Source of the DNA: Umbelopsis ramanniana AG
Lineage: Eukaryota; Mucoromycota; Umbelopsidomycetes; Umbelopsidales; Umbelopsidaceae
Length of the DNA stretch: 64,000 nucleotides
Assembly (NCBI RefSeq): GCF_025399195.1
Contig: NW_026252127.1
Span: 1 to 64,000 of the forward strand
Direction: 5' to 3'
This document shows positions 12,400 to 22,828 of the stretch, one piece after another (within the stretch, counting starts at the first letter, position 1; each line of letters opens with the position of its first letter). The notes under the pieces were generated by a model, which was given only the letters and a program-made list of their open reading frames with translations, searched no databases and was not told the origin of the DNA. The position numbers and the translations under genes were made by a program.

Positions 12400-14230
12400 G
12401 GTCAATGACAAAGGTCGAGAGCGCGACCGTCCCATGCGGAGGAGTTAGAAAAAAACCCTGGCAGGCGGGGGACTCCCCCCATCAATGTCTGGCAATGCCT
12501 CTGATTGGTCCATTTGGCCCATTGCCTGAACCGAGTCCAATGAGAACAAGGTGATGTATTCAACGTATGTAAATTAAGCATATGATGAAAGAATGTCCAC
12601 GTTCCAGAGCGCCAAATGATCTTCACTCGGTAAAACGATGTGGTTTTTTTTTTTTTAACGAAAGCCAGTATGATTATCATACTAAACCGATGCTCTGCCC
12701 CTCGAATCAGGATAGAAAATTTCTCTATGAGAGCTCTGCCTAGACAACGTGTTGGTCAGTCTTACTGGTTAAGGAAGGTAATTGACCCGATCTTAGGACA
12801 TCGAGACCTGTGCTTTTTACTGCGCTTTGTACCAACGTCAATGTCATACTAAATTTCATGAGTTCCACTGTTCGTTACGATATTCCGGCATGACACGACT
12901 ATGACCCTTTGCCCTTTTTTTCTTTTGTTTTGTAGCGCCGGCCCCACCGCCCAAAAAAATTTTCCATCATTTTTTTCATCCACCGAGAGAACGACGCCCG
13001 CTGGTCAGGGCACAAGTTTCATAAGCACCGGAGGGCTAAATGACAGATTAAGCTAATAAATGGGGGGTCACGAACATTTGCTTTTGGTGGACGAGAGGAC
13101 AGTTGACCTGGACGCCATGGGTGGGCACGCTTGGCTGACGAAACCAGTGTAGAGAGAGAAACGGTGGCTGGCTGCGCTGAATCACTGCCAAGCAAACTGC
13201 CCAACTGAGCTTACAATTGTTTAACAGCCATTTTCTTTTCAATATCTCAAATGAGGGAGAGGAATGGCCTCAAGATGCACGCCATAAAAAAAAAATTCAA
13301 TCCTATCCACTGCAAGCCATCTTCTCAACCCATCCCACTTGTTCCAAGTGGTGGAGAACCTGACACATCTTTTAATAGAAGAAATAGCCAAATTCAGACG
13401 CCGTGTGGAATAGTTGAAGGAGGGGGGGGGGCCACTTTGGGAATTATCTGTCATGTTCTGGAAGGGTGGATATCACTTGAAGTTTGCAGTGCGTTGTCCG
13501 TCTAGATCTCCACCGTTATGCACGAACCGAGTTCCAGGGCCAGATGGATACACCCTTTCTCCCGAATTTACTCTGGTCGACCAAGTGGTACACTCGTTCC
13601 AAATGTCCTACGATTTTGCCACACTCTGTTATGCTCATCCTGTTTGCTATCGACTTAATGAGCATGATGTAATGGAGAAGCGTGTGATTGTTTCTCCTTT
13701 TTGTTTGCATAGCCTATGGGGGACATCGAGTGTTGCTTGACTGGATGGCCCCTACTCCCCCCAAAAGTGGCGCGTATGAGAGGGTGCATGCTGATGGACC
13801 CTTTGCTATGGAAATTCCATACACCCGGATGTTCCGCTGCTACAGGCAGGATTTTTGGGGAATATTTTGGTTGTTTTTTATTTATGTCGAATAAACATCC
13901 AATGTTTGTTGAAAAAAAAAGACTCGCTTCAACCGATGCCCGCAAAGATAGAGTTAACATGACGAGAGGAAAAGTACAAGGTATGAATGAGTGAGAGCGT
14001 TATGACTAGGTGGAATGAGGTGATGAAATTATAATACAAGCAAGAGAGGGTAACTGTAATAACAGAAGCAGAAATATGTACATCAGGGAGTGAATCGGGG
14101 AAAAAACGAGATTAAGGATGTGCAAAAAAAGAAAAAAAGCGTTTTGGGTGAAGTCGGGTAAAAGTGACGGCAGCCGATCTTTTAGCGAGCGAAAGGAAAA
14201 TTCGGGATATGTAAACCAAGGCGAGCGATT
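12400..14230. other. 1.8 kb region without a recognisable gene
   Basis: Between the APC11 start and the 3' end of the receiver-domain gene, both on the minus strand. There are several overlapping open frames of 60-108 codons on both strands, none with a recognisable family, consistent splice signals or coding-like composition. A run of nine or more G at about 13423 and A/T homopolymers are present. The region beyond the APC11 start must contain its promoter. Confidence 0.4.
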
Positions 14231-15049
14231 TTACTTGGAAATGAGTTGTTCGCGGGAATCTCGTGTAAGAACGCCATTGATGGTCTTCTTCAGTATATCC
14301 ACAGCGATAGGTTTACTGACACATCCATTCTGCAATAAAAATCATGTAAGTGGGTGGGTTGATTGTAGGTAGGAAAGCGAATGGTATTGTATACATACCA
14401 TACCAACATCGTAATAGGCCCTTTTCCACTCGGCAGAGTCATTGGTAGTCACAGCAACAATGGGAATAGAGCGGTTGCACGCAAGCACATCATATTCAGC
14501 TGTTGATTGTCGGATGTGACGAGCCGTTTCAATGCCATTCAGAATAGGCATGTCAATATCCAGTAATATCAAGTCGTAAGAATGTAGTTTGAGTAATTCC
14601 AAAGCTTTGACTCCACTCTTGGCCACTTCCAAATGCTCGACCAAATGGGCCATGTGTTTCCGTAACGTCTGAGACAAAATGGCGAGGTTGATCAAATTGT
14701 CATCCACCAACAACACTTTCATTCGTCTTCTACAACTGCTGGAATAATTGTATGGTCTAAACACAGGAGGTTGATACAGTTCACGGCGCTTGTACTTTAG
14801 AGATCGTTTGATGCCTAGAGCAGTAGGCTTTCGAACCTTGAGGGCAGGAGTTGATGGCGGAGAGGGTGGAAGTGATATACATTGATTCATTAACACTGGA
14901 GAAAACTCTTCAGGAAAATCCAAGGGATGGCTTCCTTCCGGTGGAGTAGGAAGAGATGAAGTAGTGGGAGACAAATGAAGGGTTGCTGGCTGACATAGAT
15001 GATGAAGGACCTTTGCTGATGGGTCTTGTGAAGAAGAGAGCTTGAACAT
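14231..15049 (-). CDS. Stand-alone response-regulator receiver protein
   Basis: A receiver (REC) domain protein expected to accept phosphate from a histidine kinase or phosphotransfer protein. Two exons, 14399-15049 and 14231-14329, give 249 residues. About 120 residues of Ser/Pro-rich sequence (LPPSPPSTPALK) precede the REC domain. All active-site positions are visible: the acidic pair in VLLVDDN, the phosphoacceptor Asp in LILLDIDMPILNG, the Thr in PIVAVTTND and the Lys in GCVSKPI. The last of these sits in exon 2 and was found by splicing. No DNA-binding or output domain follows, unlike SKN7 elsewhere in this window, and the length does not suit SSK1. The start at 15049 was chosen because a TATA-like sequence lies just upstream; an open frame continues to 15298. 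Confidence 0.85.
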
Positions 15050-15090
15050 TGGCTGATGATGAAAGGCTCTTGATGGTTGAATTGATCCTG

Positions 15091-15099
15091 TATTATATA
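15091..15099 (-). promoter_or_regulatory. TATA-like box of the receiver-domain gene
   Basis: The minus strand reads TATATAATA about 42 bases before the chosen ATG. It supports starting the receiver protein at 15049 and not at the upstream in-frame codons, which would lie before the box. Inferred only. Confidence 0.4.
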
Positions 15100-15321
15100 G
15101 AGCGATGGAAAGGGAAGAGAGAGTGGGGCCAGAAGAAAAAAAAAAAAGAGGCGATTTGATATATAACCCAGGAAATCGAAAAGGTTCTCGATCGAGTCCA
15201 GACTCCAAAAACCGCTTTTGGCTCTGTCCCCTCATCTCTCCTCTAACACCCCGCCAACTCTCCCCCCATTTTTTTTTTTTTTTTGAAACGAAGATCACTG
15301 GTAGACAAAGCCTTTATCATT

Positions 15322-15830
15322 TTATTGGTCACTGCCTGAAAAGTATGCCAGGATACTGTTGATGACAACCACCATGGCGACATAACTCCACAATTTACTG
15401 CCCAATTGAACGTGTGGGTCTTCTGAGATGACGTGCTTGGGAACCTGTGCAGTCAGGTAGTGAGTGAGTGAAAGCTATTCCATCCATCCGGCCCAGCCTT
15501 GTCAAAAAATAAAAAAAAATGATGCAGCTACCAACATACCTTCTGGATAAGTCGTTTACCCGACCGTCCACCATTCCAGCCGTTCGGATATATGAAGTTG
15601 CTCGAGATCTCGTCCACTTGAGTCTGATTCAAAGAGTTAGAACGAAATGCCGCGATCGACTGCAGTGTAAGGGCTCATTATTTACCAATTGGACGGACAT
15701 GAAGGTGAATGGGCAATTAATGCTTGCAATGTTTGGCGTCGCTGGAGACGGCCTTTGGCTTTCAAATCACCTGACTCAGCGTCGTTCCATTTTTGGGCCT
15801 TTGGTACCTCCAGCAATTCCAGTTTGTCAT
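15322..15830 (-). CDS. Small single-pass membrane protein, three exons
   Basis: I do not recognise the family. Three exons, 15771-15830, 15540-15659 and 15322-15444, all phase 0, give 100 residues. The coding evidence is strongest in exons 2 and 3: consensus splice sites (GTATGT donor; CTGCAG and CACAG acceptors), an uninterrupted frame, a hydrophobic segment near the C-terminus (SYVAMVVVINSILAYF) and a short polar end GSDQ, followed at once by AATAAA. Topology suggests a tail-anchored ER or mitochondrial outer-membrane protein with a 75-residue cytosolic part, which is inference. Exon 1 is the least sure: another frame over the same bases also looks coding (DKLELLEVPKAQKWNDAES) but does not join exon 2 in frame. 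The ATG lies 109 bases from the ATG of the divergent thioesterase gene, so the two share a promoter. Confidence 0.6.
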
Positions 15831-15939
15831 GTTGAATGAATGGAGTGTGAGAGTCAGCTCGACTTAAATAAAATCATTTTCATTTCATTCTCTTGCATAG
15901 TTCCTTCGTTTTCATTCCATTCGTTCATCTCTGAAAAAT

Positions 15940-17432
15940 ATGCTGCACAAGAACCCCACGGTCAAAGTATTTTCTCAGTCACAACCGTCAGAAAAAGCCA
16001 GCCCAGACGCCCTGCCAGCTGATATTGTCAATGCTATAGAAGTTGACCAAGTAGATACTGGTTTATACACGTCCCGCGAATTATGGAAGCCCTTTGGCGC
16101 TCGTGGTGTGTTTGGTGGTCAGGTGAGAGCGCATTGATAAAAATAACCAAGGAGCTCACTATTAGCTAATTATAATACAGGTAGTGGCTCAAGCCCTCCG
16201 CGCAGCCGCCAACACGGTTGACGCATCGTTCTACGTACATTCTATGCACTGCTACTTTATCCGTGCGGTAAGATAGCGTCCGCCCACATGATGCTATGTT
16301 TTTTTTTTAAAAAAAAATCCTCAATTCTCATCGTTTCTCCTCGTCAGGGCGATAATGATCTCCCCATTCTTTTCAAGGTAGATCATTTACGCTCGGGTAG
16401 AAGTTATGCCACTCGAGTGATCAAGGCTACTCAGAGGGGCAAGGCTATTTTTACTGCCAGCGTGAGCTTTGCTCAAGACGAACCTGGTCCTGTTCTTCAT
16501 CATCAGGTAATGCAGGAGCTATCATTATGCATTGTGGCCAATATCATTCATTTTAACCTGTTGCATCATCATGAAACCAGCCTCAAATGCCTTCAGTACC
16601 GCCACCTGAATCTCTGCGTACGTGAGTATGAGTGCATTTTTCCAATCAGGTTATGGTTGTTTCGACCTCCTACAAGCATAACCGGTTTAACCGTACCCCC
16701 TTGTTTCATACCATTTTTTAGTCATGCGGAAGTCGTATCCGTAATGCTGGAAAAGAATAACCTTAGTCAAGAAGAGCAAGACCGACTGCTTTTAAGAGTA
16801 CAGGAGGTCAGTAGAAAACCCTAAATGAACCATCCATTCTAAATTTAAGACCTCCCATTGCTTCAAACTGAACCGTCTAACTTCTCACAGACTGCAGCTT
16901 TGGATAGCAGATCTGTTGTACACAAGTCAGGCAAACAGGATCGTCAGGTTGGTTTTTTTTCGACCAACGTATTGGGAAATCGCTCAATGTTTATCCCTTT
17001 ACTGTTTCGTAGTATACCTGGTTGAAAACTCAAGGACGTTTGGAGGATGATGATCGTACCATCCACGCTTGCATCGCAGCCTATGCTTCGGATAGAGGGT
17101 TCATTAGCACAGCCGCCAAAACACATGGTATGACGGGTAGAGACTTTGGACTCATGGTTAGTTTGGATCATCAAATATGGTTCCATGCTCCTTTTCGAAC
17201 CGATGAATGGTAAGTCCTTCGGCTTTATACTGAAACTTTAAAAAAGTTTAAGCGCTGTCTTAACAATTCAAATCCCAACCCAACGATCAGGCTATTGTAC
17301 GAAACTACTTCCCCTACGACGAACAATGGCCGTGGTTTGTGCATGGGCCAACTATACACTCGTGACGGCCGTTTGGTTGCCACTACAGTGCAAGAAGGGG
17401 CATTGCGTTTGAAACGACAATCAAAGGCTTGA
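15940..17432 (+). CDS. Acyl-CoA thioesterase II (ACOT8/TesB family)
   Basis: Hydrolyses acyl-CoA to free fatty acid and CoA, usually in peroxisomes. Eight exons: 15940-16122, 16181-16267, 16348-16506, 16581-16621, 16722-16806, 16891-16947, 17013-17209 and 17291-17432, giving 316 residues (human ACOT8 has 319). It has the two-hotdog layout: first half with GARGVFGGQVVAQAL, HSMHCYFIRAGD and RSGRSYATRVIKATQ; second half with AYASDRGFISTAAKTHG, SLDHQIWFHAPFRTDEW and GRGLCMGQLYTRDGRLVAT. The Asp of SDRGF, the Thr-Thr pair near SPTTN and the late Gln of VQEGALR fit the catalytic triad region of TesB-type enzymes. The protein ends QSKA and not the canonical SKL, so peroxisomal import through PTS1 is uncertain. 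It is transcribed divergently from the small membrane protein gene. Confidence 0.92.
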
Positions 17433-17568
17433 TATTGGGCAGCGCAGGAGAACATCGGAACGGTTTCGAATTTAATAAAAGAAATTGTATATTACGGCGA
17501 GTGAAAAATCGGTGTACTTTTTTTCCATCACATTTTTTTTGTCCTCTCTTCTTTCGTGTTTGCCAAGT

Positions 17569-19564
17569 ATGATTTCAAGTGTGTTGAGAACAAGTGTGCT
17601 TCGACACGTCAGAACAGCCACCTGTCATGTTGCTCGTCGATCAGCTTCAACCACCGCTGCTACCGCTCCTACCAAGGTGTGGCCTTGGGCCCTGGGAGCA
17701 GCTGCCACCGGCGGAGCAGCAGGCTATTACTATGCTGGCCAGCCCGTCAAGGTTAGTGCGACCCAAGGCAAGACTCAAGCAAGAGAGAAAGTGAGCACAA
17801 AGACCATCAAGGAAGCTTATGAGCGGCTACAGAAAGTGCTGCCTGCACAGGACGTCACTGTTGACGAGGAAGCACTACAGTTCCATGGTTTCACCAGTAA
17901 CAGCTACCATAATGAAGGCGCTCCCAACATTGTGACATTTCCACGAAATACACAGCAAGTAGTTGAAATCGTCAAGATCGCGAATGAACTAAAGTAAATC
18001 TCGTTTCTTTTCTTTTCTTTCTGTAGCCAGCTCATGACTAACGCGCGCACCTTCAAACTCTCTCCACACCAGTGTACCTGTCATACCTGTTGCTGGCTTA
18101 ACAAGTCTGGAAGGTCACTTCAGTGCTCCGTATGGAGGAATTTGTATATCATTTGGAGAGAACATGGATAATATTGTAGCCTTTCATGATCAAGACATGG
18201 ATATTGTCGTTCAACCAGGGGTTGGCTGGGAAGATCTCAATGCTTTCCTCAAGCCACATGGCATGTTCTTCCCATTGGATCCTGGTCCAGGGTAAGGCGC
18301 ATAGATTGAAAAAGTGGGAGAGGATTGGACAGTGGGTACTGACAGTGTATTGGCTATAGCGCTTGCATCGGTGGTATGGTAGGCACTGGATGCTCTGGTA
18401 CAAATGCTGTGCGATACGGAACCATGCGTGAGTGGGTGCTAAATGTGACAGCCGTCATGTCGGATGGAAGTGTCGTCAAGACAAGACAAAGACCTAGGTA
18501 AATCAGCGACGGCTGGCTTATCATGACCTCACTTACCTTGCTATTTACAACTCACATCCATTATCCAGGAAATCATCGGCAGGTTACGACCTTACCAAAC
18601 TGTTTATTGGCTCGGAAGGCACATTGGGTATTGTGACAGAGATTACACTCAAACTTGCCACCATCCCAAAAGAAACTTCAGGTAAGAAAAAAAGTGGATG
18701 TTCCTGAGGAGTTGGGGTTCCAACTTCGCTCTGCTCAATTTGGAAATTCATGGTTTTCAATATTCCAGTGGCTGTTTGCGATTTTCCCAGTATTCGAGAT
18801 GCTGCAGCAGTGGTACCGGAAATAATGATGGCTGGCATTCAGGTCGGCGCCGTAGAGCTACTGGATGATTTGATGATGAAAGCGATCAATATGGCAAACC
18901 CTCGCTTGGGATACGAAGAGAAGACGACGTTGTTTTTCAAATTTTCAGGTCCAGACAAAGCCCAGGTTGAACGAGACATCACACTTGTGTCTGAGATTGT
19001 CAACCGACATAAGGGCGGTAAATTCAAATATGCCAAAACCGAAGCTCAGAAGGACGAGTTATGGGAGGGGCGAAAGGTAATGTTTCCAAAGCCGTGAATT
19101 CCATGTCCCCCTTCTCACTCATGTCCCCCCCCCCCCAATAGGCGGCGCTGTGGAGTTCTGCATTGTTGAAACCGGGCTGCTCAATCTGGACTACAGATGT
19201 GGTGGTGCCTGTGTCTAGACTTCCGGATTTAATCGAGCACACCAAAGACGACGTTGCAAAATCTTTTCTACCCTGTCCCATGGTCGGTCATGTTGGCGAT
19301 GGAAACTTCCATGTCTTCATTTTGTTTGACCGGGATAGCCCAGAAGAAACCGCTGAAGCCAAACGCATTAATTCCCGATTAATTGATCGTGCCATTCTTA
19401 TGGAAGGTTCTTGTACAGGTGAACATGCGGTAGGGATAGGCAAGAAAGCCTATCTGCCCAAGGAGTTGGGCGAATCTACTATAGACCTGATGCGCACTAT
19501 CAAGTATGCTATTGACCCAAATGGCATCATGAATCCTGGAAAAACGCTTCCGGACAAGGAATAG
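17569..19564 (+). CDS. DLD1: D-lactate dehydrogenase (cytochrome), mitochondrial
   Basis: FAD enzyme that oxidises D-lactate to pyruvate and passes electrons to cytochrome c. Six exons: 17569-17993, 18073-18291, 18360-18497, 18569-18681, 18769-19076 and 19142-19564, giving 541 residues. The N-terminus is rich in Arg and Ser ([15 protein letters not shown]) and followed by an Ala/Gly-rich hydrophobic segment ([18 protein letters not shown]), fitting a presequence and inner-membrane anchor. The FAD-binding-4 domain shows [41 protein letters not shown] and [17 protein letters not shown]. The C-terminal FAD-oxidase domain has the metal/substrate histidine motif [10 protein letters not shown] and [13 protein letters not shown]-2-hydroxyglutarate dehydrogenase is the nearest alternative, but the presequence-anchor layout and LEGHFSAP favour DLD1. 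Confidence 0.93.
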
Positions 19565-19748
19565 ACGTTATAACGATACCCTGGCAAGGAAACGGAGTGA
19601 AGGGAGAGCCTGGCCAGCGCCACAGAAATCCACTATATCCGAATTTTATTGGTGTGCATACAAATGTTTCATTGGACCGTAATATAATATAATCACTCTA
19701 TGAACCAATCATTGCTTTAAAAAAAATGTCCCTTTTACACAGAACCCA

Positions 19749-22700
19749 TTATTGGGTAAGTGGAGATGCTAACACTACAAGGTCGTCTTCACGTACAAAT
19801 ATTCCACGTTGAGAATCCGTCTGAAAATACCGTTGGCCATCTACAGACCCGTCATTTTTACCAACTGCAAGAGAGAGAGAAAAAATGTGTTCAATGCCAA
19901 TCCATAATGGCCGCCTCCCGTTACCAAAAATCAAAAATATCTAGCGCTTACCTCGACTATCAAGTTCAACGCCAACCCACGTTCCATCTTGCCCGACCAG
20001 TTTACCCAAGTAACGAACATGTCCTTGAGTAGGGAGAGGGCGTCTGAGTAATTCAACGCGGGCACCAATGGTAATGGGGAGGTAAGTACTCTCATCATCG
20101 TCACTTGAGTCACTTCCAGCGGAAAGACTCCAGCGATTGCCCCTTGATTTCCGAGGCTTGGAGTAACGTAGTGCAGCCGGTTGGCGATTAGGTGAATGGG
20201 ACCGTGTCGAGGATCTTGAACGGTTGGGTGATCGGGTCCTTGCCGGGGTTTCGGGTAAAGCGAATTTCAGGCGTGATTGGCGAGGAGCCGATGTGGTATC
20301 ATCACCGCCCGTTTCAGTACTCGTTGATTCAATAGGTAACAGAACGTCGGTCAATGAGGAAAATGATCCATCGGATGAAGGTGGAGCATGACGTGCCTGA
20401 CGCCTCTGACGACTTTCAGTTTCCAGTGACATAAGATCAAGCATAGCTTGAGGTTGATTTCGAACCTTGGGGATGGTCAAAGGCTGCGATTGATAAGCAT
20501 GAAGTTGCGGGGTAGCATCAGAGGAAAGCGACCTTTGCACATTGGCAAGTTGTTCAGGCTGGCTTAGATCCACTTCATCACCTGTTGAATTGGGTCGCTT
20601 GCTTGCGCTATCTGTCGTATCTGTGTGGTTCGACGTTAGTGGAGGTGATGTTGGTCTCTGAGTGTTGGAGTTGGATCTTGATCGTCTTAAGCCACCAAGA
20701 GAAAGGCGTCGTCCATGGGTGGACGATGATCGTATTGAGCTTCCTTTCACCTTGGAAGGCTCTGTATCGGCGGCTACTTTGGAGGATTTTGAATAAGGCT
20801 TGAAGCTAAATAGGTTCATGAAATCCGAGTCCATGGGTTTTGAAAGCGTTCGATACGGCACACCAATATCTTGTGGAATGAAAGAAAAAATGGAATTCGT
20901 CATTTAGTAAAAATATTGGTTCTGCCCCAATGCTGCATTCACGGTGCACACAAATGATCCTGCCCACTCCTTGTCAAAAAGACCTACCTTCAGCCATGGT
21001 CCGTAACACCTCCTTGTCTAGATCCTTGAATCCATTCTGTGCCTTAACTCCAACCCATCTTCTCTTGAGATAAGCAACAATCTTGGCACGGCTAGCATCA
21101 AGCACCTCACCAACAGCGATGTTCTTCACTACCTCTTGACGACCAATTAGGTCTCGTACAATGCCTTGGTACAGAACGCCAGCATTGGCATCCTGCATAC
21201 CCTCATCCAACACTCTGTTCAACAGAAACTCCAAAAAGTCGCAAGAAAATCCAAATCCGATGCCATCCACGCACGATAATAAAATAGGGTATTCGACGCA
21301 GAAGTAATCAAAGTTCATGGCCACTAAGAGGGCGGTTTGATGGATGATTGGGTTTAAAAGACTAAGGGTAGCGATGGACCAGGTGGGGAAAGGATCGGAT
21401 GCACGCAATTGAGACAAGCATAAATGCATGGCGTGGAAAGACTGGATGGCATTGTGTTTGGTGATTCTTTGCAATGTCTGCGTATTGATGTCGCTTACAA
21501 GAGCCGAAGGAGATACTTCTGTTCGCACCAAAAAAGAGTTGCTTCCAGTGTCCTCTGATACAATACCCAATGAATTCACCAATAGAGCAAATGGCTTTTG
21601 TGGCCATAACTTTGCAATACCTTGGATAGGATCTGTATAGAGGCGAAGGATGGTGGGTCTGAGCTTTGGCACAGAAGCAACCACCTTATCAGAAAAGGAT
21701 AATACTGAAGGTAACAGCAATTGACAGTCGGCACATGTGCATTTGAACTGATCGCAGATTTGAGCTATCTCATGCATGGCCAAAGCACACGTAGTATTGG
21801 TTTGACCAAGGTAATCGGCCCCGCGAAACACCTTTTGCATCAACCGGAGACCAAATTTCTTTTGTGTTAAACGTCCTGCCGCAGTCGAAGCGGTTTTTCG
21901 AATAGGAGCGGTGGGGATGTCGAGGCTGCTACTATAGTAATATTGTAATATACAGCCGAGTGACGCAGAAGTGAAGAGCTCAGGTGGAACATGAATGGTA
22001 GGACTTGATGCTTCCTTGAATTGAGAGTTGAATAATGCATTAAAGTAGGGAGATTGAGCCGCTAACATGAATCGATGCACGGAGTATGATGTGTTGTCTG
22101 CACTAGACACGGCGATAGCGGGGACGTTTGCTTTGGATGGTATATTGGTGGGAGCGTCGACAGCAACCACCACGTCAACACAAATTTGATCCTTCCGCAT
22201 ACGACTGATATCATTCAACCATTGTTGGTGATCACCGGTAACACCTTCCTCAATGATCGGTAACAATTTGATTCCAATAGTCGATTCCAATTCCATCACT
22301 GAAGCTCGTATAGCCGCCGCTTCGTCTGATCCCAACGGTGGAGTTATTGGCGCATTCACTTTATGATCACTTTCATCCGATACTGAAGTGGATGTGGAGC
22401 TGACTTTGGAGTCCGTGAGTGAAAGCGCTGACAATTGTATTGAGTCGGACTCTGACCATGCCACAAACGAGGCGGTATACCAAAAACGTATGATCCGCTG
22501 CAGCATATCTACTGGTATACAATCTGCTTGTAAATCCACATGTTGAATTCCTTCTGATGCAATTGGTAGAAACTTCGTTTGAAAATCTCGTGGAGCTCGC
22601 GTTTTTATTATTGCTTATAAGGAAAAATGCAAAAACAATAGAGTTTAGTAAAGAAGGGTTCGTTTTGGGTCATACAAAAATGAAAGAAAAAAAAATCATC

Positions 22701-22828
22701 CTCCTACCGTTATGCGCCCATACTTGCACGTTGTCGCAGCGAAAGCAGACATCAGCGAAATAATTCTGAGGATGATCGACAATGTCGTGTAGTGATTTTT
22801 GTAAAATGGGTGGAGGTTTTGGGAACAT
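19749..22828 (-). CDS. BTB-BTB-CAP-Gly protein
   Basis: Four exons, 22708-22828, 20988-22613, 19952-20869 and 19749-19864, give 926 residues with every junction in frame. The first BTB/POZ domain (about residues 25-90) spans the exon 1/2 junction and reads FADVCFRC, VWAHNAIIKTRAP and LQRIIRFWYTASF. A second BTB follows at about 185-270 (VHRFMLAAQSPYFNALFNSQ, then FKEASS), with a helical, Cys-containing region behind it (FKCTCADCQLLLPSVL). Residues 600-840 are Ser/Arg/Pro-rich and disordered. The C-terminus is a CAP-Gly domain at about 850-920 (IGARVELL, GTWVGVELDS, VGKNDGSVDGQRYF), the module that binds the EEY/F tails of tubulin and EB1. BTB domains often dimerise and recruit CUL3. A microtubule-linked adaptor, possibly for ubiquitination, is an inference. 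The gene converges on DLD1. Confidence 0.85.

Noticed and set aside
12640-13994. Cluster of overlapping frames of 60-108 codons
   Set aside because: Frames on both strands overlap one another, lack splice support and recognisable motifs, and are within what chance gives over this length.
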